Part shown: piece by piece, positions 53,568-64,000 of the stretch
Layout: every line of letters begins with the position of its first letter
Numbering within the stretch: the stretch's first letter is position 1
NCBI RefSeq assembly: GCF_020382885.2
Contig: NC_058511.1
Span: forward strand, 858,501 to 922,500
Source of the DNA: Scatophagus argus
Lineage: Eukaryota; Chordata; Actinopteri; Scatophagidae
DNA: 64,000 bases
Direction: 5' to 3'
Notes under the pieces: model-generated
The model's database searches: none
What the model saw: only the letters and a program-made list of their open reading frames with translations
Told to the model about the DNA's origin: nothing
Program-made: the position numbers and the translations under genes

Positions 53568-55767
53568 CACTGCAGTATTTTTACTACTGACACAATTGAA
53601 ATCAGCTGGACTGAGAAGGACCACATGAAAAGCTAACGTAAGATCTTACACATGAAGGCACCAACCCAGCGGAGAAAGGAACAGCTGGTATGAGGTGATG
53701 CAGCATGAAGAAACACCAAGGACACCAGCAGATGGTCCAGAGGGTCCAGCCAGGAGACCAGAGCTCAGGTCCCACGTGAAACTGAAAGCAAACGCTGACA
53801 TGTTTGAACTTAAGCTCGTATCATGTTTGTAACGAGTAAACTTCTTTTACCCCAAACCACGATCACATGACTGAATGACTCGTGTTCTGGGTCAGACTAT
53901 TTGAACTGGTTGTCAGACTGAAGAAGACCTTAAGGAGTGTCGCCGTGTCGCCAACCCGCTGTGAGAAGCTCCCTCCTCCCTCAGGGCAGTCGAGACGTGT
54001 CAGTCCGCCGGTCGGAGACGCCGCCTCACTCACGTTGACGCCATCCTGAGCAGATCAAAGCAGCCCCGCGTCGGCGAGCTGCCGTCTTCTCTTCTCTCCT
54101 CTCGGTTCAGTTCAGTTCGCTTTATTGGCGTGACAGATGAAGGATTTGTATCTCACCAAAGCCTTCGCAGGGATTAAATGAATCAGAAAATGAACAGATT
54201 AAATAATCAGCAGGTTCTGCCGAGGTACAGCAGCACGTAGCAGCAGCTTAGAACATCCGAACGCAGAACACTGGAGTAACTGGGTTCTTTCATTATCGAT
54301 CAGCCCATCGATTATCTCACACTCCAATTACCAGTCTGTCAGATGTTCTGGGGCCGCAGGTGACGTCTCCAGATGTCTTATTTTGGTTGTTTATTTGCAG
54401 CCTGGACATTCTCAGCCCCGAGGGGGTTCAAAGACGTCAGTGGTTCTGTGGTCAGTTGACTGTCAGTGCTCATTTCATCCAGGGCAGTTTTGTCATGTTA
54501 GATTGAGTCCAGAGCTTGTAGGGACTGAATGTTTCATCCTTCCTGTAGTTGATCACACCTGCTTTGTGGAGCAGATTTCATGACGGTGAAACACACTACG
54601 AGGCCACAGTCGGGCTTTTCTAAAGCAACTGTGTGTTGCAGCATCAAGATTCACCTTCACTGGAGTTAAACGACGAAGCAGTCAGCAGAAACACAGGCGG
54701 CTTTCCTTCCTGTTTGTTTGGATGTTTGCCATCCTGGTGGAGAACCTGTCTTATTTTCTCTTCCTCCTCCTTATCAGAAACAGAGGCATCACTCACAACA
54801 GGCGTGGAAATGACCGGGACAATGTTTTAATTGAAATGCTTCATCAGAGAATCAGTTTGGAGGCCACGAGGGAGGAAGATCCGCCCTTATCGAGCACAGA
54901 CCGTTAGCTTCCAATTAACAGGCGGAGACCGAGGAGGACGGAGACGCTTTCAAACACGAGGAGATTAAGACATGGCTGAGGATTTAAACCGACACTGTGC
55001 TCAGCTGGGGAGGAAAAAATGTATGCATCCATTATTCCACACGCTAAAGGTAATATAGATTAGGCCGAGTAATTTAGCACAGCACAGCCCATTAAGATGG
55101 AGCACACAATCAACTGGAAAACAGGAACATTTCCTGCTGCTCTGCTGACTCTGTGCAGATTCAGTCTCAGTTTTTCAGGTTTAAGTTCTAAATATAATTT
55201 AATAAGAACACAACCGATGCTGACCAGTGAAGGCTTCAACTACACTCAAACACTTTTGTTACCGTTAAAATGCTCTCATGCTTTAACACGGATGGCGGTG
55301 AAGTGTTGGGACAGTCGCTTCATTCTTACGTCTTCTGAAAGAGTCGTCTTCGTGATGCGCTCGCTCGACGTGACAGCTGGCAGCAGTATCAAGCGGGTCT
55401 TCAGGGTGGCGTCCGTATTTCTTGACGGGAAAGATGAAAACAAGGCGAAAAACGGTGAAAGAAAAGAAACAAAGTAGAGCATTTAGCAGCCAGAGAGCAG
55501 AAGTTTCCCTCAGGAGGAGCTGGAGACCAGAACCAGGAGCTAACAGAGCTGCCTTGTGGACCCCAACCACATCATGAGTCAGCTGAAAGCTTCGGGGATC
55601 GGTTCATATTAATCTCCAACGGCTCTTTCCAAAGTCAACAATCAGCTTTTAATGGCTGCTCTGAAAATACTTACTGTCCTTGCATTGATATTGATCATGG
55701 ACTAAGAAACGTTCTGTGTGAACTGCTCCTTTAAAATGAATCTACAGTAAGAGCACTTCTCACCACC
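53456..55767. other. Intergenic region between slc35d3 and pex7
   Basis: A (CA)n lies at 53536-53563. At about 54105-54170 is ggttcagttcagttcgcttt attggcgtgacagatga (split here), resembling the 3' end of a dispersed fish retroelement. No gene was recognised. slc35d3 (5' end) and pex7 (3' end) face this interval. Confidence 0.45.
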
Positions 55768-55773
55768 TTTATT
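55768..55773 (-). other. Candidate pex7 polyadenylation signal
   Basis: AATAAA on the minus strand (TTTATT on plus), about 520 bases after the pex7 stop codon. Confidence 0.45.
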
Positions 55774-56288
55774 GAAGGCACTGGACACATACGATGTTGG
55801 TCACAGCTGACATTTTCTCCTCCGGGTTGACAGAACATCACTGAGATGAAGAAGCAGCAGATGAGGACATCCTGGATCACACACAGCGCAAAACATCCTG
55901 ATTTACGTGATTCACAACAACACCTGCTGAAGCAAAAGCTCATCGGGTTCTTTACGTAGCAGGGTCACATTCACAGCACGCTAAAGCTTTTCCGCCTCCT
56001 GGCTGCTAACATGTGTTTGGGTTCTCACACATTTTGAATGGTGTCAGACTGGAAACAGCAGGAACGTTCTCAAAGCCTGGCGCTGATAGTGAGCCTGTGC
56101 CTGAGAGACTCAGTGAGGACGACTCAAAGTGAAGCTTTCACTTAGAGTCAAACACACGTCTCTCACAGTCCTTCGTCTGAGCTGCTGTACCGCGTCACCC
56201 GTTGTCCAACGTGTCCCAGCCTGGTGTCCAGCTGTGTTCAGCGCGATGCAGTCCCAGCACAATCACAATGTGTGTGTGTGTGTGTGTT

Positions 56289-59200
56289 CTATGGTGCTGC
56301 AGTGTGTGTTCCAGCAGACAGACAGGCAGGTGTGTAGATCTTCACCGTCTCGTCCCAGGAACAGTCGACCACCTGCAGCCAACACAGCACAGTTAGAGAT
56401 CAGAGAGGAGGACGGACAGCAGGTCGGATCAACCACAGGTTCAAAACGCGCTCTTTTCCTATTGGCTGACAGGATCCTAAAGTAAAACATCACAATGAAA
56501 AAGCAGAATGATGAGTGGCGTTCACTTTTTTGGCTGTTAGTTTGCAGTAACAACTTCCTGTTCTGTCTTTCGTCTGATCACTTCCTGTCACAACAACCGC
56601 CAACAATCTGGTGATTTTTGGCTCAGGTAGGTCACCAGTTCAGACCAGTCCGTCGCCCCCTTTCAGCAGGACAAGACCGGACCGGCTGCTGAAGCCCGTC
56701 TGCGTTAGCCATTAGCTTCAGCTAATGGAGAGGACAGACGCTCGGGGAGGACAGACGCTCACCGTCTCCTCTGGTGCGCACTTAGATCAAAGTGTTCCAC
56801 CTAAATTGCTCTCCGTCATCAGGTCTGGGACAAACGCATTAGTCGTCTTCCCTTCTCTCTCCTCCATTTTTTCCTTCATATTCTTCCTTTTCCAGGAGCG
56901 GCCAGAAGAGCAGAGAGCAGTTTGTCAGCAGCTACAAGACGGACGTCCTCATTTAGCGTAATTCAGCCTCTGGCTTTCATCTTTCAGCACTAATGTGCAC
57001 TTCCTGTCTCAAGGTAAAAAAGGCAGATTGCCTTTAAGCTTTAATCATGTAAGAACAGAAGAACAGCAGGTAGAAAAACTAATTCGTATTTCATTTTTGT
57101 TGCGAATCTCCCTCTGTGTTTTCTTATATTTTCTATTTTTTGACACCAAAGTCCAAACTTTCTTTGCACTGTGGACTGTTTTCCCGTCTCTTGTTGGTGT
57201 GAGACTTTCAGTAGCAGCCGAAGCAGCACAATCAAAAGCCAGCCATAAACAACAAAACCGAGCAGGTGCGCCCAGGCTCAGGTCTCAGACACAAAGCGCT
57301 TCACTTTCTGAACGGCTTCAGATGACAGGGTGGAGGACAGCCTGCAGCTTGTCTCCTCCTTCGCTATCAGCGGGACGACACGCTGCCTCTCTGTCGTCTC
57401 TCCTGGCTGCAGAACACACAGCGGCTGACGAGCTCTCGGCTTTCAAAATAAAACACAGCAAAGCCACTTCGCAGTCGCTCTGCATTCAGGTGCAACAGCG
57501 AAGCAGAAGTGGAGGCTGCAGCCTGCTGGGAGGCTGTGGGATCATAATTACATGACTGTCAGTTGGTTGCATTTTGGGTGTGAAGGTCCTAAAAACCTGC
57601 AGGCAGCACAGCCAATCAGAAACCAGCAAACCACGAATCCAACATCCAACAGCCTTGTCCCCATCTGAGAGAATTTCAGTTTTAGATGAGAAAAAAAAAT
57701 TGCTCAAATGTTGTTTTAAATGTAACTTAAGTGCTAATGTTAGCATGCTAACATGCTCAACTTGTGACATGTTGGATGAAATAAGTGCTGGCTGGCAGAC
57801 ATTGAAACATTTCCAGGTGGCTCCTCTTCACTGGTTAAAGTCACATCCCAGTCACTTATTACATTTTGGTCACATTTAACTGACGCTGTGTGTTAGAACT
57901 GAACTGAAATGAAGGATTTCAGTGGTCCAACATTTGGATCTCAAGCTACTGGAGCTAACTAGCAAAGCCGCCACCAGACAGAAATGAGCGACTGGCCTGT
58001 AAGGGTCGAGCTTCACAAGCAGGTAATGACAACAATTCCTCCAAATTAAAAGACTGAATAAGCTGAACCTGATCTGAATCAATCATTTGTTTGAGAGGTT
58101 TCGCTGGTTGTCAGCTGTGCGGCCACGCTGCGGCACGCCGACTGTTTGATCTGCACACAAACGCAGCATTCGGGTTCACGGCATGAGTAAGCAAAACAGT
58201 CGTTCAGTGAGTCAGCCGCAGAGGAAGAGGAATGTCCTTCTTTAATTAACTTTAACAGCCGGCCATAATGGAAAGGCGAACGCAGCAGCCAAGACTGCAG
58301 CAAAGCACAAAGACAGCAAGAGAGAAATGAAAAGATGTGTAACGAGGAGGGGAGCAGCGGCACAAAGGAGGAGGAACACCAGCAAAAGGCCACAAGACGA
58401 AGCTGAAAGTCTCACTGATGAACGACGTCCTTTAATGCCTCTTTTATGTCTCATAACAAGGAAAAGACGAATGAAGAAGCCGTAATTAAAAGAGGCAGAA
58501 GGCGCCCGGCGGTCAGTGCGGTGCACGCTGTTGTTATCACGGCTGTTGTCACGGTGACGGTGCTCTGAGTGACAGCTCAGTGACACCTCCTCTGGGACCA
58601 CAGAGTCATCTGCAGTCTATTTTCCTGTTGAACACATTTTGTCTGTGAACTGTCCATCACAACTTCCCACAAGAGTCCATAACGTCTCCGTTTTGTGAAG
58701 ACCCGTTCTGTAAACTCAAAAAGAAAGCAGAAAAGACGTCGCATGTGAGGACGGAGAAACCCAAAAACATTTAATATTTTTGCATGAAAAGTGAAGCAAA
58801 TTATGAAATGATTCCCTTTTGAGCTTACAGACAGGAAGTCAGAAGGTTTTGAGAGACAGACGAACACTTTGCTGGCTCTGGTCTTTTCATGGGATCTGAA
58901 AATCAAACTACAGTGCGTAAAAGGAAGTTCTGGTGACTGTATTAGTACCACAATGCAGTACACTGACACTGTCGTACTTTGATAGGAGTGTCCCAACGTA
59001 TTTCTCACTTTGGAGTTCAAATGTAAAGGTGGCTGACTTACATCCTGCAGTTCTTTATGATTTATCACCACCATCCTCACACACGCACACACACACATGC
59101 ACATGCACACACACACACAAAGCTAAAGTCCCCTGTGCCTGTGTGTGTGTGTGTGTGTGTGTGTGGCCTGCAGTGCTGTGAGCAGGGTGATCCATCACAC

Positions 59201-62078
59201 ACATGTGGCTACGCCTGGATAAGACCAGAGACCACAGCAGAGAGGAAGTGTGTGAGAGGGCGATAGAAGAGGGAGGAAACGGGTGATCAGGGCTGAAGGG
59301 GAGAAGGGGAGCAGAGTAAAAGTAAAAGTAACGACCGCGAGGCTGTGAGAGTAGAGACAAATAGAAAAGAAAGATGAGACTCAGTGAAGAAGAAGAAGTA
59401 AAAGGTGAGTGTGAGCTGCAGCAGATTAGAGCGGGCTGCCATGTTTGTGAGTTCACTCTGAGTCCCGACAACAAAACACTAATAGAGCACATAATTCCCC
59501 AAGACCTTTAAACACATCTCAGCGGTCCGCAGCCCGACGCTCGCCACGCCTGCCGCTCACACAGGTTACCCGAGGGCCTTCCTGTCCGCTGGCAGCCATG
59601 TTGGACGAGCCTCGGTTCTAAAAAGCTTTAGTCTTAGGGCCGCCTTGTGACTTCCTGCTGCACAGCGGCACATTTAATGAGGGTTCAGTCAGCAGCCGCC
59701 GTGGACACACGGACACACATGGGACGCACTGACACGGCTGCAGGTCTCCGTGGGAACAGAGAGCTGAGTCATGTGTGACCAGTGATATTCTGTCCGAGCA
59801 AACCGCTGAGACGTCACCTTATTGAAGCCTTCTTCTGCACGCGGAAGAGCGAGCGACTTTTCAACATGAATTAAATGATTAATTCTCTTCTGCTGTGTGC
59901 GCTAAAGGAAGACGCTGGATGTGGACTCTGACTAATGATGCAACAGTGAAACCGAGCAGAAAAGACACAACCTGACGCCTGAACTGAATACTGACAACAT
60001 GACATCCTCATCCCAGCATCAGCGGGACTTGGTTTCCTGGTGGTGTGCTGACGGAGGGTAGAGGGTGGAGAAACGCTGGAGAAAGCGGAGGGGAGATCTG
60101 CTGCGTGACGTCACAGTCCCTGGCTTCAGTCCAGCTCATTACTGATGCTGTCCTCCCACACACACATCATTACTGCCTCTCTGACGGACTCGGACACGCA
60201 GCTGCATCACACACACACACACACTTCCTCCCCCCCGTCGTTATCTCAGTCCTGGACAACAGCTCACTTTGGTTCTCCAGAAGGCTGTTTGTGGTTCAGA
60301 GATGGAAATAAAAACTGTGGGGCTGAAGGTTAATGTGAAGACAGAAACATGTTGTCTTCCATGTTTCTGTCCACAGACATCAGGAGGAGACCACACACAC
60401 ACACACACACACTCACACACTCCACAGCTTCAGCAGCACAGCTGAACAGTCTGAGGACAAACTGCAGTCACAATTTCCACAGCAATTTGTGTCTGAGAAT
60501 GAAAATGTTGATGATTCTGCTTCTCGTCAGCTGTAACCGTTTGGAAAAATGCACAATTTGTGCAGAAGTGAAATTTCCTCAGCATCCTGTCTTTGTGGGC
60601 TGCAGCTCTGGGGGTTGGGCGCTGAAGCCTCCAGTGAGATTTCAGTCCTTTTCAGTATGAAAGCCGACATGCAGGTTGATTTTCGGACGGCTGCCCTGAG
60701 GCAGGGAAATCAATCCCGGAGCCGACGCTCCACTCAGCGGAGATGTGTGCAGCAGTTATGGGCTAAAACACACGGTCGGATATAAAGACTGAACACTGAA
60801 GGCCTCAAAGTGTCTCCAGCACAGCTGAACTTTCCCTGAACCACTCTGAGTGGTACGAGCGACCACCTCAGCTCACGTCCCTCTCAGCGTGGTTTCTGTC
60901 ACCATTTCCCACGCGTTCATCTGCTGACACAAAGCCGCACTCTGCTGGCAGAGACGTTCACCGCTTTGCTCTGGACGTTTACTACAGCGCGACAGAGACG
61001 CCGCCTGTCCAAATTAGCCAAAAAGTGGATCAAGCGCCAGTGGCCTTTTCAGTCCACCGCTTCCTTGGCCAGACGCCCTGGAGGACACGGGTCCCTGACA
61101 GCCTGCGTCACGGCGCGTGGGTGAACCTCGGCTGCCTCGAGTCCACACAGGATGATGGATGGCCTCGTTTTAACATCGAAAAGTGGCTGCGATCGGACGG
61201 TTACCCTCACTCGACAGAGAGACAAAGACGGACGAGATGCTCCTAAACCTAAATCACTTTTTATTCCATTAAGGTAAATAAGATGTGAAGTAACGAAGTC
61301 TGCGATGTTCAAAGAGCCGCTCTGTGAGGCTGTCGGTGCAGCTAAAGCAACCGTCCGTCCAGGCTCATCCAGGTCTCAGACACATCCTGCAGGTTTTTAT
61401 GCTGCCAGGCTCATTTGTTTCCTCCTGCGTGTTTAGTGAAGCGTAATCCCCACCGGCAGCAAACTTCCTGTTCTTCACATGTCATAAACTTATCAGCACC
61501 ATGTAAAGCGATGGACCAAACCCTCAGGGTTCAGTGCGAGCACGCGGAGCTTTAAACGAACTTTAAACTGACCACATGCAGGTCTCTGAAGGGCTGAGGA
61601 GGACTTGGTGGCTTTTATGTAGTTACAGGATTTCATGGTTTTAGTGTTTGCACTTGTTTTATCCATTATTTATTTTATTCTTGAATGTTTTACTGAACTC
61701 AGACTTATTTTGTGTTGTGTTTTCATGTTATTTTTTGTCTTTTGTATCCTGGCACATTCAGTCTCAGCTGCCTCTTCACCACAGTCCAGGACCCACAGAC
61801 ATCTGTTTGCACCGTGGTCAGTCGGGCCCTGGTCCCGCCCGAGACCAAACCCTGACGGGCGGCTCTCAGGTTCTCAGTGTCAGATCCACGTCTCAGCGCA
61901 CCTGCAGCCACCTTCAGGATTTCTGGAAGTTTAGTAAGACTGACTACAATAAGAGACAAACAGGTGTGTGTGTCTCACCTGGTCGGGGACATGCAGGTTA
62001 AAGTCGAGTCCACAGACAAACTCTGAGTGATGCTCCACAGTGTCCACGAGAGGCCGCGTCCTGCTGTAATCCCAGAAC
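56289..62078 (-). CDS. pex7: Peroxin-7, PTS2 receptor: last two coding exons (partial)
   Basis: PEX7 is a WD40 protein that binds PTS2-bearing enzymes in the cytosol and brings them to the peroxisome. Two minus-strand exons are visible. The first, 61979-62078, is bounded by tttgcag and gtgaga and encodes [20 protein letters not shown] then [13 protein letters not shown]. The second, 56289-56372, is bounded by ggctgcag and encodes [19 protein letters not shown] and a short tail to TAG at 56289-56291. These match the last WD repeat and C terminus of PEX7 (DCSWDET-KIY-PACL). The position usually held by Asp after KIY is Thr here. The intron between them is 5.6 kb. Upstream exons were searched for to 64000 and not found, so they lie outside. 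Order pex7 then slc35d3, same strand, matches mammals. Confidence 0.88.
56373..61978 (-). other. Last intron of pex7
   Basis: 5.6 kb of noncoding DNA. It carries (CA)n at 59073-59118 facing (GT)n at 59138-59165, and (CA)n at 60190-60221 and 60390-60420. No nested gene was recognised on either strand. Confidence 0.6.
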
Positions 62079-62331
62079 CTGCAAACACACACACGACATG
62101 TTTCACTGGGTGAAGGAAGAGGTTTAACACACTGCAGAGAGAGAGAAGATGAGATGGATAAAAATAAAGATGGATAAGAAATAAAAGAAAAAAGGAGAGC
62201 AAGAGACAGAGAGAGACGAGAAGAGGACAGAAGAAAAGAGCCAATAAAACACAGCCTCCAGACTTCAGGCAGCAGCAGCCAATCAGACTAATTGAAAGGC
62301 CGTTTCTCTTCCTGGTCCTGACAGAGTAGTG

Positions 62332-62376
<45 letters not shown>

Positions 62377-62497
62377 CAAAGCCCTGACGCAGCAAACACT
62401 CCCTCCAGACTCATCCACTTTGCAAATGTAATGAAATCATTTTCAGAGGGAACACTGCAGCTCCCATCGGGCTCCATTAGACCTGTATTAATACTGC

Positions 62498-62538
<41 letters not shown>

Positions 62539-63658
62539 TGAGTGATGGGTGTCTGGGGAGAGCTCCGCATTGAGAGTGTAAATCATGGCTCACACTCACT
62601 CACACTAATCTAATCTTCTCTCATTAGCTTAACACAAATATCAAAGTCTCATTCATTTCAAGCTAATTCAGTTTTGTAGTTTTTAAACATGATTTTTTGA
62701 TTTGAAAGAAACGTGAGCAGCAGACTTCAAACCCGTGATGGAAACACACTGTGTGTCCTTAACACATCTTAACACAAGTCAGGATGAACACACTGCAAAG
62801 CAACACGTAAAAGCAGAGCAGATCGTCTCCATCAGCCTGAAGGTACCTGAACATGTTCTCAAACTAGAGTCACAAAAGAGACGACGCAAAAGGACTTCTG
62901 ATTCATTTAACTCGAACATTTAGGGCCACACGCGAACTCACATTTTACAGTCGATCCCAGAGTCAAAGACTGAGAGGTGAAGCAGAGACGTGTGACCATG
63001 AAGACACATCATATGTTTACGTTCCTGTATGAACTGATGGAGAATACAGATGAGTGCATGTTCACACAGCACACTGAAGTGAACTGTGCTGCGCTTTGGG
63101 ACCGGAGCTGAACGGACACTTCCTGTAGGTGCTGAAGCTGCAGCCACAGACACACGGAGTGAAACTCATCGTCTGTTGTGAGCCAAACAGTCAGCTCGTT
63201 ATCAGCCGCTGCTGCGTTCGCTGGCAGCGGGTCGTGTCCAACGCGACCGAGTGTCATCGACAGGATTCGTGCACAGGACAAGTGAAATCAGGATCGTGAC
63301 CAAAGTGCTTTGGTCGGTTCACGTCCAGGCTGATCAGAGTCACTTCCTCCCAGTCACAGGTGTTTTAATCTTTTATCTTCAGTAATTCAAACTGATCAGC
63401 TCAACAGTTGTGACCTTCTCACAGAATATTTTGATGCGTGAAACGAGAGGATGTGACGCCTGTCTGTGTTTAATATCACACAAACTGCATAACCAAATGT
63501 TCCTGCTCACAAATGGACGTTTTATATGTGAAACATTCAGTCTTTACTCTGGAAAATCAGCTGTTAGTGAAAATAACAAAGACAAAACTCAATACAACCT
63601 GCACTGAAGAGCTGGCACTTATTTCTGACAACAGACAGACTCCAACTACAGGCTTAGC

Positions 63659-63703
<45 letters not shown>

Positions 63704-64000
63704 AGTTAGACAAATACACTGTGTTATATGTTCAATGAGGCCTGCGCTGTCTTTTGTCCATGGTAGGTAATTATTTAGCTTGTATTGTGGTTAATTCTGT
63801 GGAAGCTTCAATTCACCTGTCAGCTGCGCGTGTGTGCGCTTCATTATCACTATGAAACTCACACAGCAGACAGAAAGAGAAAGAGAAGCATAACAGGATG
63901 CCAAAGCCTTCAGGTGGAGAAGAGACACGAGGAGGAGGAGGAGGAGAGTGATGTGATCCTCCTGCCAGTCGACATCACTGATGCTTTTAATCGAAACAGG
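62079..64000 (-). other. Presumed pex7 intron, open at the window end
   Basis: Noncoding up to the window edge. (GT)n lies at 62335-62375 facing (CA)n at 62501-62535, and another (GT)n at 63664-63700. A (GAG)n run lies near 63930-63945. No further pex7 exon could be identified. Confidence 0.5.

Noticed and set aside
52572..53624. 350-codon minus-strand and 250-codon plus-strand repetitive open frames
   Set aside because: A 39-bp period divisible by three keeps frames open on both strands. Type-B ttaatct endings introduce stops in one plus frame. Better explained as a minisatellite.
62079..64000. Further pex7 WD-repeat exons
   Set aside because: No segment resembling the preceding WD repeats could be read on the minus strand; candidate open frames lack the motif.

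Overview
This window is nuclear DNA from a vertebrate, almost certainly a teleost fish. Genes are split into many short GT-AG exons, introns are compact, (CA/GT)n microsatellites are dense, and fish-type tRNA-derived SINEs and a decayed Harbinger/ISL2EU-type DNA transposon are present. No bacterial, viral or organellar organisation is seen. Product names come from recognising protein families by eye; no database search was run.

Layout. (1) 66-14585, plus strand: 3' part of a Rac exchange-factor gene of the TIAM family, best called tiam2. About 22 exons join without a phase break into about 1205 codons covering PHn-CC-Ex, PDZ, DH and PHc. (2) 20209-21045, plus: a single-exon claudin closest to claudin-20. 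(3) 28392-33488, plus: a complete taxilin, best called txlnb, in ten coding exon positions. One position is occupied by two 75-nt exons only 42 nt apart. (4) 37650-39850: a remnant of a Harbinger/ISL2EU-like transposon with long inverted repeats and a nested 321-bp MITE. (5) 40850-42175: a 1.3-kb alternating purine-pyrimidine minisatellite. (6) 47395-51840, minus: complete slc35d3 in four coding exons, with a 21-copy 39-bp minisatellite upstream of its start. (7) 56289-62078, minus: the last two coding exons of pex7; the rest of that gene lies beyond 64000.

The gene set corresponds to human 6q23-q25. As far as I recall, TIAM2 and CLDN20 are neighbours there, as are PEX7 and SLC35D3 in the same head-to-tail order, and TXLNB lies between the two pairs. 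Here the set is condensed into 64 kb. The proteins do not form one pathway: Rac signalling, tight junction, syntaxin-binding coiled coil of muscle, an ER/Golgi nucleotide-sugar-transporter homologue, and the peroxisomal PTS2 receptor.

The most interesting signals concern splicing. They are the paired txlnb exons, an array of copied splice donors after a tiam2 DH exon, and (UG)n tracts directly abutting 3' splice sites, including complementary dinucleotide tracts on both sides of slc35d3 exon 2. A stretch near 24360-25640 looks like a decaying or unrecognised multi-exon gene.
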